From Planctomycetes bacterium UBA2386 (GTDB taxonomy: Bacteria; Planctomycetota; UBA1135; UBA2386): a stretch of 64,000 bases of DNA. This document shows positions 17,054 through 25,897 of the stretch, one piece after another (positions within the stretch are counted from its first letter, which is position 1; each line of letters starts with the position of its first letter). The position numbers and the translations under genes were made by a program. The DNA lies in assembly GCA_002343845.1 (NCBI GenBank), contig DDSQ01000172.1:249-64248 (forward strand), written 5' to 3'. The notes below the pieces were generated by a model, which did no database searches, was not told where the DNA came from, and was given only the letters and a program-made list of their open reading frames with translations.

Positions 17054-18025
17054 ATGGATCCAAGGATCGAACGCGCCCGCGAGGTCATCGAATGCGAGGC
17101 TGCCGCCGTGCGCCAGGTTGCCGAGCGCCTGGGGCCGTCGTTCCTGCAGGCCCTGGATCTCGTCCTGGCACGGCGTGGTCGCGTGGTCACCGCCGGCATG
17201 GGCAAGGCCGGGTTCATCGCCCAGAAGGTGTCGGCGACGTTCGCGTCGACGGGCACGCCCTCGATCTTCCTGCACCCTGCCGAAGCGATCCACGGCGACC
17301 TCGGCCGCGTCGACCGCGAGGACCTGCTGCTCGCGTTCTCGAAGTCGGGGGAGACGCAGGAACTGCTGGTGATGCTGCCGCACGTGAAGGCGGTCGGCGT
17401 GCCGCTGGTGGCGATCACCCAGGACCGCGGCTCGACGCTCGGCCGCCACGCCGATCTCGTGCTCGAACTCGGCCGCATCGACGAGGCCGGTCCGCACGGC
17501 CTCGCGCCGAGCGCGTCGACGACGGCGATGCTGGCGCTCGGCGACGCGCTGGCGCTGGTGGTCCAGGAAGGCCGGCGCTTCGGTCCCGAGGAGTTCGCGC
17601 GGTTCCATCCGGGCGGCGACCTCGGCCGCCGGCTGATGAAGGTCGGCGAGCTGATGCGCACCGGGGCCCGCAACCCGAGCGTGCGGCTTGGCGCGACGGT
17701 GCTGCAGGCGATCGAGATCATGACGCGCACGCCGGGCCGACCGGGCGCCACCAGCGTCGTCGACCCCGCCGGCAAGCTCGTCGGGATGTTCACCGATGGC
17801 GACTTGCGACGGCTGATCGAGCGTGGTCTCGCCAACCCACGGGAGCGGCTCATCGACGACGCGATGACCAAGAACCCGCGCCGCATCGGTCCCGACACCT
17901 TCGCGTTCGAGGCGCTGGCGCTGCTGCACCAGTTCGAGATCGACCAGTTGCCCGTCGTCGACGCCGAGGACCGCCTGCTCGGCCTGCTCGACGTGCAGGA
18001 TCTGCTGACCCTGAAGATCGGGTGA
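17054..18025 (+). CDS. kdsD: Arabinose-5-phosphate isomerase (KdsD/KpsF type)
   Basis: A 323-residue cytosolic enzyme interconverting ribulose-5-phosphate and arabinose-5-phosphate, the entry to Kdo for lipopolysaccharide. The SIS sugar isomerase domain covers 1-185, with VVTAGMGKAGFIAQKVSATF and LAFSKSGETQELL. HPGGDLGRRL and two CBS domains follow to the C-terminus (SVVDPAGKLVGMFTDGDLRR; DQLPVVDAEDRLLGLL). Length and domain order match E. coli KdsD. ATG 17054 begins the conserved helix. It is followed after 10 bp by the LptC/LptA-like gene, reproducing the kdsD-lptC-lptA order of LPS-producing bacteria. Confidence 0.92.
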   Translation: MDPRIERAREVIECEAAAVRQVAERLGPSFLQALDLVLARRGRVVTAGMGKAGFIAQKVSATFASTGTPSIFLHPAEAIHGDLGRVDREDLLLAFSKSGETQELLVMLPHVKAVGVPLVAITQDRGSTLGRHADLVLELGRIDEAGPHGLAPSASTTAMLALGDALALVVQEGRRFGPEEFARFHPGGDLGRRLMKVGELMRTGARNPSVRLGATVLQAIEIMTRTPGRPGATSVVDPAGKLVGMFTDGDLRRLIERGLANPRERLIDDAMTKNPRRIGPDTFAFEALALLHQFEIDQLPVVDAEDRLLGLLDVQDLLTLKIG

Positions 18026-18035
18026 CGTCCCAGCG

Positions 18036-20945
18036 ATGAAGCGTCTGCTCGCGTTCTTGCTGCTGCTCGCGCTCGGTTTCGGCGCGCTGCTGCTGGCGCT
18101 CGGCGACGAGGAGATCGTCAACGAACCGTCGCCGCGGGGCGACACGGTGCGTGGACCCACGGCGCCCGGCGTCCCGGTGCAGCAGGGCAACCTCGGCGGC
18201 GCAGTGTCGGTCGCGGGTGAGATCGGATTGCCGCTGTGGCGCGACGTGCCGCAGGCCGACGGTTCGATCCGCAGCGAGGAAGTGTTCGTACTGCGCGCTC
18301 GCGACAGCCGTCCGGTCGATCAGGGCCGTCAGCAACTCGACGACGTGCACGCGGATCTGTTCGACGACGGGGTGCTGGCAGCGACGATCACCGCGCGCCA
18401 GGCGTTCGTGCAGCTTCGCACGGACCGCAACGGCAGGCTGTCGCTCGACGAAGGCAAGGACGTCGACGGACGCGAGGTGGTGGTGGTCGGGGCCCCGGCG
18501 TCGCGGCTCGCCGGCCTGCGGCTCGAACTCGGCAACGCGCGGCTGCGGATCGAGAACGACGAGGTCGTGCTGACGACGCCGCGCGATCAGCCGGTCACCA
18601 TGGTCTTCGAAGGGGACCAGCCGATCACGCTGCGCGGTCGTGGCGCGCAGGCGCAGCTGCCGCGCGGCAAGAACTCCGCCCGGCGGCGCGCCGACGTCGA
18701 GATCCTGCAGGATCCGGTACTGACGACGCAGGGCCTCGAGGTGCGTGCGAGCGGACGGATGCACTTCGTCGAAGACCTGGACACCGGTGCCGGCCGCCTG
18801 ACCCTCGACGACGACGTCGTGTTCACCGTGCAGCGCGCCGACGTCGCGTTGCTCGGCAGCGCGCGTGCGAAGGCGGGTCGTGACGCGCCGGCGACCGTGC
18901 GCGGCGACCAGTTCGTCGGCTGGCTGCTGCGGGCGCCGGGTGGCGAACGGAAGGGCGGCACGTCGCGCGGCAGCTGGCAACAGCTCGTGCTGACCGGCGC
19001 GCCGGCCGTTGCCGAGATCGCCGGCCTGCGCGTCAGCACGCCACGCGTCACCGTGCAGCCCGGCGCGCTCGGCGATGCGTTCCTGCTGACCGCGCATGGC
19101 GGTGAGTCGGTGGTCGAGCAGACCGAGCGGCGTCCCGGCAGCAAGATCGACGACCTGCTGGTCGGACGTGGGGCGCGCCGCGTGCACGTCGTGCGCGCCG
19201 CCGAGCACGTCGGTGCCTTCCACCGCGCGTACGGGTTCCCGCGGTGGTCGATGCGCCCGTTCGAGGACCTGCAACTCGTCGTCGCCGAAGGTGCAGCGGC
19301 CGTCACCGGCGGTCGACGCACGATCGACGCCAGCGATGGCGTGCGCATCTGGCGGCGCGACGGCAGCGAGCGCGGCGTCGTGCGGGGCCTGGGCGCGGTG
19401 CGCGTTCACCTGCCAGCGACGGAGCGCGATCCGGAGCTGACGGCGAGCGGCAACGACGGCTTCCTGCTGACCAGCGATACCGACGGCGAAACGCTGCAGC
19501 TCGGCCCGCCCGAGGCCGCCGCAACGTGGCGCCAGCACACCTACGAAGTGCGGCACGGCGATGCCACGCTGCGCGGCACCGGCAGCTGCACTGCCGAGCG
19601 CACGGGCGAACGCATGCGGCTGCACCTGCGAGGCCCCGAAGCCGCGACGACGGCGGCGTGGCCCGCCAACGGAATCGAGCTCAGGCGCGTGCACGAACTG
19701 CACGCCGAGCTGGTGGGCGAAGAACTCGTCGCGTTGGATGCGGCCGGCTGGCCCGTCGATCTGCAGTTGCAGCGCGAGGGGGAGCAGGCGCAGGCGCAAG
19801 CACCCCGCGTGGTGCAGATCGGCCCACGTTCGCTGCGGCTGCTGCCTGCCGACCCGGCGTCGGCAGCGCGATGGGCGGGCCTCGCCGAAACCGATCGCGA
19901 ACCGCTGTTGCGATACGAAGAGCAGGCGCGTGGCGCCGACCCGGCACAACGCGTCGAAGTCCGCGGGCCGTCGATCGACGTGCACCACGCGAGCGGTCGC
20001 GACGTGCTCGTCGACGCGCTGCAGGTCGGCGACGTGCTGCCGCGGGTGCATGCCCACATCGGCCAGAGCGGGACGCGAACGGACACCACCGTCGTCTGTT
20101 CGGCGCGGCGACTGCGCGTCCTGCCGTTCCTGCTGACGCCCGAGGCGCGTGGCTGGCTCACCGGGCATGCCGGCGGCGCTTTGCCGACGGTGGCCTTCCG
20201 CGCGCTCGGCGCGCCGTGGCTCCTGGTCGACGATGTCGCCGACTTCCAACTCGAAGACGCGCGCCAGGGCCGTGTCGAAGGCACCGGGCGGCGCTTGCTG
20301 GTGAGCCACGGCGGCCGCGCGGCGTTGTTCGTCGGCGACCCGGAGTCGCTGACGCCGGCCGAAGTGCGCCGCACGCATGGCGGCCGCGTCGTGACGATGC
20401 GCGGCGCGCGCGTGCGCGCGTTCGAGGACGACGGCGCGCGGCTGCAAGCGCTCGGCACGTTCGAGGACCGCCCGGAGTTCGTGCCGCCGACGCTGACGTT
20501 GCGAACGCCGGAGCGCACCGGTCTGCTCTCGAACATGCAGGCGAGCTGCCGCGGCGACATCGAGGTGCTCACCGAGGCGATCACGTTCGGTGGCCCCGTC
20601 ACGATGCACACGCTCGACCGCGACGGCGCCATCGACCCACGCGGCATGCGCATCGACGCGCGGGTGTTGGGCATGGGCCGTCACGCCGAGTCGGGCGACG
20701 TGGTGCTCGTCAGCGGCACCGACGTCGCCCTCGACTGGCCGACCCTTCGTGCTCGCTGCGCCGACGTCGAACTCGATCTCCGGCGCCACATGGTGCTGGC
20801 CGTCGATCCGGCGGAGGCGGTGGTGACGCTGCCCGATGGCCGCGAGGTGCGTTCGCCGCGCATCGAGTTCGACTACGAGACGCTGGCGCTGCGCACGTCG
20901 CGGGGCCGCGTCAGCGAACCGACGCTCGCCGAGGGCCGTCGGTGA
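18036..20945 (+). CDS. Giant LptC/LptA-like (OstA-like) LPS transport protein
   Basis: A 969-residue protein. A single N-terminal hydrophobic helix (MKRLLAFLLLLALGFGALLL) anchors or exports it. The rest is almost all beta, with OstA-like phrases such as LTTQGLEVRASGRMHFVEDL, LTLDDDVVFTV and VVLTTPRDQPVTMVF, as expected for the beta-jellyroll of LptA/LptC bridges. Its place between kdsD and an LptD-like gene supports the assignment. LptC and LptA are usually under 200 residues, so this one may hold several jellyroll units in one chain. The final GTGA overlaps the next start, implying translational coupling. The assignment rests on context plus weak similarity. Confidence 0.6.
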   Translation: MKRLLAFLLLLALGFGALLLALGDEEIVNEPSPRGDTVRGPTAPGVPVQQGNLGGAVSVAGEIGLPLWRDVPQADGSIRSEEVFVLRARDSRPVDQGRQQLDDVHADLFDDGVLAATITARQAFVQLRTDRNGRLSLDEGKDVDGREVVVVGAPASRLAGLRLELGNARLRIENDEVVLTTPRDQPVTMVFEGDQPITLRGRGAQAQLPRGKNSARRRADVEILQDPVLTTQGLEVRASGRMHFVEDLDTGAGRLTLDDDVVFTVQRADVALLGSARAKAGRDAPATVRGDQFVGWLLRAPGGERKGGTSRGSWQQLVLTGAPAVAEIAGLRVSTPRVTVQPGALGDAFLLTAHGGESVVEQTERRPGSKIDDLLVGRGARRVHVVRAAEHVGAFHRAYGFPRWSMRPFEDLQLVVAEGAAAVTGGRRTIDASDGVRIWRRDGSERGVVRGLGAVRVHLPATERDPELTASGNDGFLLTSDTDGETLQLGPPEAAATWRQHTYEVRHGDATLRGTGSCTAERTGERMRLHLRGPEAATTAAWPANGIELRRVHELHAELVGEELVALDAAGWPVDLQLQREGEQAQAQAPRVVQIGPRSLRLLPADPASAARWAGLAETDREPLLRYEEQARGADPAQRVEVRGPSIDVHHASGRDVLVDALQVGDVLPRVHAHIGQSGTRTDTTVVCSARRLRVLPFLLTPEARGWLTGHAGGALPTVAFRALGAPWLLVDDVADFQLEDARQGRVEGTGRRLLVSHGGRAALFVGDPESLTPAEVRRTHGGRVVTMRGARVRAFEDDGARLQALGTFEDRPEFVPPTLTLRTPERTGLLSNMQASCRGDIEVLTEAITFGGPVTMHTLDRDGAIDPRGMRIDARVLGMGRHAESGDVVLVSGTDVALDWPTLRARCADVELDLRRHMVLAVDPAEAVVTLPDGREVRSPRIEFDYETLALRTSRGRVSEPTLAEGRR

Positions 20946-23422
20946 CGCCGGCTGGCCTGCTCACCGCTGCCGCCGTCTGCGCCGTCGCCGCCGGCCTGCG
21001 GGCCCAGGTCGAGCCGCCGCCGGGCGGATCGGCGCCGCCGTTCGCCGACCAATGGAACTCGCTGCAGTCGATCGATCGCGACGACTACCGCGAATGGCAC
21101 CTGCTCGGCGGCTTCCGGCTGGCGATGCCGTCGCTGCGGCTGTCGATCCGCGGCCAGAACGCGCTGCTGCTGACCGACCTCGAGGAGACGCGTACGCTGG
21201 CACAATCCGCCGCGGACGGCCCCGTGCGGCGCGGCATCGAACTGCCCGAACCGCGCCGGCGGCTGTCGCCGGACGAACTGCGCGAGCGCCTGCTGCGGTC
21301 GCTGCGCGCGGTCGGGCGCGCCGATCCGTCGCGCGTGGCCGACGTCGGTGATCGCGCGCTCGACGTGCCGCGTTACCTCTACTGCGAGGGCGGCGTCGTG
21401 GTCGTGCGCGACGGCCTCGAGGTGTTGCGCTGCGATCGGCTGTGGATCTCGCCGCTCGACGACCGCATCGTCGTCGAGAACGCCGAACTGCGCTACACGA
21501 CGACCACCGGTGGCGCCGGCGACACCCTGGTGGTGCGTGGCCCCCGCCTGGTCAAGCAGGGCGCCCGGTGGACCGGTCGCGACGTGACGCTGACGACGTG
21601 CACGGCCGCCGAACCGCACGTGGCGTTGGCGATCGGCGAAGTCGAGATCCTCGAGCGCGACGGCGAGTTCGAGGTGATCGCGCGTGGCCAGACACTGCAG
21701 GTCGGCGGCAGCAACCTGCTGCCACTGCCCGACGCGCACGTGTTCACCGGCAGCCAGGGCCAGTTCCCGATCCGATCCGTTCGTGCGGGCTGGTCGGGCA
21801 AGGAAGGTGCCGAGGCAGGGATCGTGTTCGGATTGCCGTGGAACGGCGCGGGCGGCTCGCTGCACCGCTGGCTGACCGGCCGTCCAGCGCACGAGTTTCG
21901 CGGCGACTGGGAACTCGGCGTTGGGTGGATCCAGGAGCGCGGCGCACCCCTCGACGGCGTGCTCGACTACCGCGTGCCCGGCCTCTACGCCGGCCGCACC
22001 GAGGGGTTCTGGATCGACGATCGTGGGCCCGATCTGCGCGAGATCACGACCAACCTGGACGGCAGCGCGATCGCGCGCGGCAACCGTGGCCTCGTGCGCA
22101 CGCAGAATCGCTTCGAGTTCGGGCCGAACACGCGGTTCGACGTGGTCGCCTTCCACGCCAGCGATCCCGCCGTCTGGTCCGAGTACCATCGTGGGCCGTA
22201 CCGCAACGAGGAGACGCCGGAGACCTCGACCTACCTGCACCACGCCGACGGCAACCGGTTGCTGACGGTCGGTTCGCGCTTCAACCTGTCGGAGTTCTCG
22301 TACCGCGACGACCGCGCGCTCGCGCAGCGCTTCGTCGAAGAACTGCCGGTGGTCACCTACCACTGGATCGCGCAGCCGATCGCCACGACGCCGTGGCAGA
22401 CGCCGGTCGTCGTCGACTTCGCGACGGAACTCGGCCAACGCCGCAGCGACTACGACGATCTCGCTGGCATGCGCGTCTCCGACCGCACGTTCCGCGCCGA
22501 CCAGCACGCCGAGGTGTCAGCGCCGTTCCGGCTCGGGCCGCTGAACGTGCGTCCGTTCGCGTCGGGCCGCGGCACGTTCTACGACAACGCCGTCGACGGC
22601 GAGAGCGAGGGGCGGTTCGCGGCGACGGGCGGCGTGCAGTTCGGCACGCGGATGGCGCGCACCTGGTCGTGGCTCGCCGATGGCGAGAGCCGGGCGCTGC
22701 GCCACGTGATGGCGCCGCGCGTGAGTTGGCTCAACCGCTTCCACGTCGACGACGATGCCGGCGAGTTCCTGCAGTTCGACGCCGTCGATTCGCTCGGCGA
22801 AGAGGAGCTCGTGCGCGTCGAACTGCGCAACCTGCTGCAGACGGCGGGTGGTGACGACGTCGCCTCGCGGCAGCCGCACGAAGTCGTGATGCTCGACCTG
22901 GCGCAGGACTTCTTCCCACGCCGCATGCGCGACAACGCTGGCGAGGACCTCGGGTTGTTCCGCTACGACCTGCTGCTCAGTCCGGAGCCGGGGGCGCTGC
23001 CGGTCGACGATTTCGCGTTCGCCATCTACGGCGACCACGACTGGCAGGACGGTCTGCGCACGCTCGACACCGAGCTGCGGTTCGGTCCGCTCGCCGGCAT
23101 CGCGTGGACCGTCGAGTACCGCACCGATCGGCTCGTCGACGGCGCCGTCGGGATCGGCGCCAACACGCGGCTGCTCGATCGCTGGGATCTGTTCGCTGCC
23201 AGCCAGCGCGACATCGACCGCGACGAATGGCTGTCGTGGAGCTTCGGCCTGCGGCGCAACGACCACGACTGGGCGATCGAACTGTCGGCGGTCTACGACC
23301 CGTTCGCCGACGAGACGACGCTGCGCCTCGACTTCCTGCCGCGGCTGGGCAGCTTCAACGCGCCGCGCGGCTCACGCTTCGGCGGTTACCGCGGCCCGGA
23401 TCCCTTCGCGAACGATTACTGA
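20942..23422 (+). CDS. LptD-like outer-membrane LPS assembly protein
   Basis: An 826-residue protein starting at the GTG that overlaps the upstream stop (GTGA). The signal peptide MTPAGLLTAAAVCAVAAGLRA is followed by an OstA-like jellyroll: YLYCEGGVVVVRDG, LWISPLDDRIVVENAELRY, and VKQGARWTGRDVTLTTCTAAE, as LptD and planctomycete homologues have. From about residue 260 there are amphipathic beta strands ending in DFLPRLGSF and an aromatic C-terminus, consistent with a large barrel. LptD receives lipid from the LptA bridge and inserts it in the outer leaflet with LptE. No lptE or lptB is in the window. Confidence 0.68.
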   Translation: MTPAGLLTAAAVCAVAAGLRAQVEPPPGGSAPPFADQWNSLQSIDRDDYREWHLLGGFRLAMPSLRLSIRGQNALLLTDLEETRTLAQSAADGPVRRGIELPEPRRRLSPDELRERLLRSLRAVGRADPSRVADVGDRALDVPRYLYCEGGVVVVRDGLEVLRCDRLWISPLDDRIVVENAELRYTTTTGGAGDTLVVRGPRLVKQGARWTGRDVTLTTCTAAEPHVALAIGEVEILERDGEFEVIARGQTLQVGGSNLLPLPDAHVFTGSQGQFPIRSVRAGWSGKEGAEAGIVFGLPWNGAGGSLHRWLTGRPAHEFRGDWELGVGWIQERGAPLDGVLDYRVPGLYAGRTEGFWIDDRGPDLREITTNLDGSAIARGNRGLVRTQNRFEFGPNTRFDVVAFHASDPAVWSEYHRGPYRNEETPETSTYLHHADGNRLLTVGSRFNLSEFSYRDDRALAQRFVEELPVVTYHWIAQPIATTPWQTPVVVDFATELGQRRSDYDDLAGMRVSDRTFRADQHAEVSAPFRLGPLNVRPFASGRGTFYDNAVDGESEGRFAATGGVQFGTRMARTWSWLADGESRALRHVMAPRVSWLNRFHVDDDAGEFLQFDAVDSLGEEELVRVELRNLLQTAGGDDVASRQPHEVVMLDLAQDFFPRRMRDNAGEDLGLFRYDLLLSPEPGALPVDDFAFAIYGDHDWQDGLRTLDTELRFGPLAGIAWTVEYRTDRLVDGAVGIGANTRLLDRWDLFAASQRDIDRDEWLSWSFGLRRNDHDWAIELSAVYDPFADETTLRLDFLPRLGSFNAPRGSRFGGYRGPDPFANDY

Positions 23423-23447
23423 TCCGGGCAGCGGTCGTGCTGCGGAC

Positions 23448-24476
23448 TCAGAACGACCAGCCGACGGACAGCAGCACGCGGTTGTCGACGCGGTCGCGGG
23501 CCGGTGCCGGCGTGTTGTCGTAGTCGATCACGTGCGCGAGCGAGGCGATCATGCTCTCGGTCAGCGACGTCGTGATCTCGGTCTTGCCCTGGATGTAGGT
23601 GTCGCGAAGGTTCTCGGTCGACGGGTACGCCTCGACGCCGTGCACGAGCTTGGTCGACCCGCCCAGTGCGCGGACCAGCTTGTAGGCCACGCGCGCTGCG
23701 AGGTAGTCGTCGGAAGGCGTCGCCGAGCGGTAGCTCTCGTTGACGTACGACAGACCGGCTTCGGTCAGGAACGTCATGGTGCTGTCCTCGACCCAGGTGT
23801 AGCCGACACCCGCACCACCCTGGAACCGCAGCTCGATGTCCGCGAGCGTGTCGCCGAGCACGCGAGCCGTGGCGAGCGCGTACCAGCGCTCACCCAGGAA
23901 GTAGTCGTACTTCATGCCACCGCCGGTGCGGCGCTGGTTGAGCTTCCAGGTCCGGAAGCCGGCCGAAGCCGCGTTGTTGTCCTTGTCCTCGCTGTAGTCC
24001 CAGGCGGCGTCGACCGAGATGCGGTCGTCCTTGCGGCGCATCGACGCGTCGAAGGCAGCGCCGACGGCGCGGCGATCGGTGTTGCCGTCGGTCCACAGGC
24101 CGTTGATGCGCAGCGTGCCGTCCCACGTCGGCTCGACTTCCTTCGGCGGGTTGATCATGCCGAGGTCGGCGACCGCGAGCGACGTCGTCGCTCCTTCGAG
24201 CTTCAGGCTTCCGGCCTCCATGCCGGTGATGCGGCGGCGCAGGAGGTCGCCGCTCTTGGTCTTCAGCTCGACCTGTTCCTTGGTCTCGAGGCTGGCGATG
24301 TTCGCGAACGGCACGACGACGTCGCCGAGAGCCGACGAGGCGATGGTGACCTTGCCGTCGGCCATCGTCTTGATCGTGCCCGTGAGCACGTCACCGTTGG
24401 CCAGGGTGATCTTGTCTTGGGCGAAAGCGCTGGTGGCGAGGGCCGCCAGCAGAGAGAGGTGTAGGGCGTGACGCAT
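23448..24476 (-). CDS. DUF481 (YdiY-like) outer-membrane protein
   Basis: A 342-residue exported protein, signal peptide MRHALHLSLLAALATSAFA. The first 100 residues have KITLANGDVLTGTIKTMADG and a matching second half, an SH3-like or Sm-like pair often seen before DUF481 in planctomycetes. From about 115, alternating strands (GTLRINGLWTDGNTDRRAVG through LLSVGWSF) form a predicted barrel with a terminal Phe, the DUF481 pattern. The family is described as acid-inducible or salt-related outer-membrane proteins; the role is unknown. It converges on the lptD-like gene and is divergent from the FUN14 gene. Confidence 0.75.
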   Translation of the reverse strand: MRHALHLSLLAALATSAFAQDKITLANGDVLTGTIKTMADGKVTIASSALGDVVVPFANIASLETKEQVELKTKSGDLLRRRITGMEAGSLKLEGATTSLAVADLGMINPPKEVEPTWDGTLRINGLWTDGNTDRRAVGAAFDASMRRKDDRISVDAAWDYSEDKDNNAASAGFRTWKLNQRRTGGGMKYDYFLGERWYALATARVLGDTLADIELRFQGGAGVGYTWVEDSTMTFLTEAGLSYVNESYRSATPSDDYLAARVAYKLVRALGGSTKLVHGVEAYPSTENLRDTYIQGKTEITTSLTESMIASLAHVIDYDNTPAPARDRVDNRVLLSVGWSF

Positions 24477-24645
24477 GGAGTCGGGGTTTTTGGGCCGAGC
24501 AGCATGCCGAGCGATGCACAGGGGGCCAAGCGTTTTCGCCGGAGGGAGGTGCAGCGCGGTAGTCTGGCGGCGCTTGAGCACCGATCCGGCCTCGACGACC
24601 ACGACCTCTCCGCATGGGCGCAGTGTCGCGCAGTGGTTCGGCGAC

Positions 24646-25131
24646 ATGCCCCGATGGAAAATGGGGTTGCTGCTCGCCGCGGTCGCGACCGCCGCGGTCG
24701 GCGGCCTGATGAGCCTCGGCGGCGGCGACGCGGGAACGGGGACTTCCGGTGGAGCGGCATCGGGCGCGGCGACGAGCCTGCTCGCCGGCCAGCCGACGAC
24801 GGGCGGCGCTGCGAACGCCGGCGAGGAACCGGCCGCGAAGGGCGTGTTTCGCCTGGGCTTCAGCTTCCTCGCCGGGTTCTGCCTCGGCAGCTTCGTGCGC
24901 GCCACGTTGCGCGTGGCGGCGATCGCGTTCGGCTTCTGGTTGCTGCTGACGATCGTGCTCGCGAACTACGGCATCCTCGTTGTCGACTGGAACGCGATGT
25001 CGTCGCTCTGGGACCGCTTCGCCGCGAACGTCGAGCAGGAGTGGAGCAGCGTGCAGCGCTTCCTCACCGGCAGTCTGCCGGCGGCCGGGCTTGCGGCGAC
25101 CGGACTCGTCGTCGGCCTGCGCCGGCACTGA
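24646..25131 (+). CDS. FUN14-domain membrane protein
   Basis: A 161-residue membrane protein. An N-terminal helix (KMGLLLAAVATAAVGGLMSL) is followed by a Gly/Ala/Thr linker, then three helices: GFSFLAGFCLGSFVRATLR, IAFGFWLLLTIVLANYGIL ending in VDWN, and LPAAGLAATGLVVGL. The G-F-x2-G-x3-G pattern and the VDW after the second helix are FUN14 hallmarks, the family that includes the mitophagy receptor FUNDC1. The prokaryotic role is unknown. In-frame codons upstream to 24475 run through the DUF481 promoter and are not membrane-like, so ATG 24646 is chosen. Confidence 0.6.
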   Translation: MPRWKMGLLLAAVATAAVGGLMSLGGGDAGTGTSGGAASGAATSLLAGQPTTGGAANAGEEPAAKGVFRLGFSFLAGFCLGSFVRATLRVAAIAFGFWLLLTIVLANYGILVVDWNAMSSLWDRFAANVEQEWSSVQRFLTGSLPAAGLAATGLVVGLRRH

Positions 25132-25312
25132 GCGGCGCGCGACGCAGCTTCGCGCAGCGCTTCGAACGGCAATCGATGCCCGCGGCGGTAGCTGGGGACG
25201 TCGAGTGCCCGGTCGCAAGGCGAGGACCCAGCGGCGGAGTCGGCACCCTCGGCAGTCCATGGCGCACCTCCACCTGGGCGCTCGTCGCGCCGACGAGTAG
25301 AACCTGCGCCTC

Positions 25313-25882
25313 ATGGCTTCGCGCACTTCCTCTCGTAGCGGTCGCAGCAGCCGCGCCTCGGCGAGTTCCTCCTCCAACACCACGGCGTTCGCGATCGGCG
25401 GCATCGGCGTCGCCGTCGTCGGCCTGCTCGTCGTGGTCTTCGCGAACCGCGGCAACGACGCGGAAGCCGGCGGCAACCAACCGGTGAACCCACCGCCGTT
25501 CGCGACGCCAGCGGTGACGCCGACCCCGGCACCCGCGGTCAGCGAGTCGTCCCGCGCCGGCAAGACGCCGACCAAGGCCGCTCCGGCGCTGACGGCCGAG
25601 ACGTTGCAGCAGGCCCGCACGCTGCTCGGCGAAGCGAAGGCGTTGTGCAACGAAGGCGTGACGGCGCGTACCGCTGGCAACAACCAGGAAGCTCGCACCA
25701 AGCAGTCGGCCGCCAAGGACAAGATCGACGCGCTGAAGGCGATGGTCGCCGTTCCCGCCCTGTGGCAGGAGGAAGCGCAGCTCTCCGACTGGGCGCAGCC
25801 GGCCGAGTACGTCGCCCTCGAGAAGCTCTACGCCGAGGTCAGCAAGATCGAGAAGCAGATCCGCATGGGCGGCGGCACCTGA
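25313..25882 (+). CDS. Single-pass membrane protein, unknown function
   Basis: A 189-residue protein. The first 22 residues are Ser/Arg-rich, then one transmembrane helix (AIGGIGVAVVGLLVVVFAN), a Pro/Ala linker of about 40 residues, and a helical Lys/Glu/Ala-rich domain (90-189) that may form a coiled coil. The orientation predicted by the positive-inside rule puts the helical domain outside the cytoplasm. I do not recognise the family. It lies 15 bp before the TIM-barrel gene, so the two are likely co-transcribed. Confidence 0.5.
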   Translation: MASRTSSRSGRSSRASASSSSNTTAFAIGGIGVAVVGLLVVVFANRGNDAEAGGNQPVNPPPFATPAVTPTPAPAVSESSRAGKTPTKAAPALTAETLQQARTLLGEAKALCNEGVTARTAGNNQEARTKQSAAKDKIDALKAMVAVPALWQEEAQLSDWAQPAEYVALEKLYAEVSKIEKQIRMGGGT

Positions 25883-25897
25883 CGGTCCGGGCCGCGC

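Noticed and set aside
15632..18190. Reading the pseudo-peptidase upstream to 18190
   Set aside because: The added sequence is antisense to kdsD; a normal signal peptide starts at about 16885.
17850..20789. A 979-codon open frame on the minus strand opposite the LptC/LptA-like gene
   Set aside because: Composition is His/Arg/Ala-rich shadow sequence; the plus strand has a signal anchor, context and coupling.
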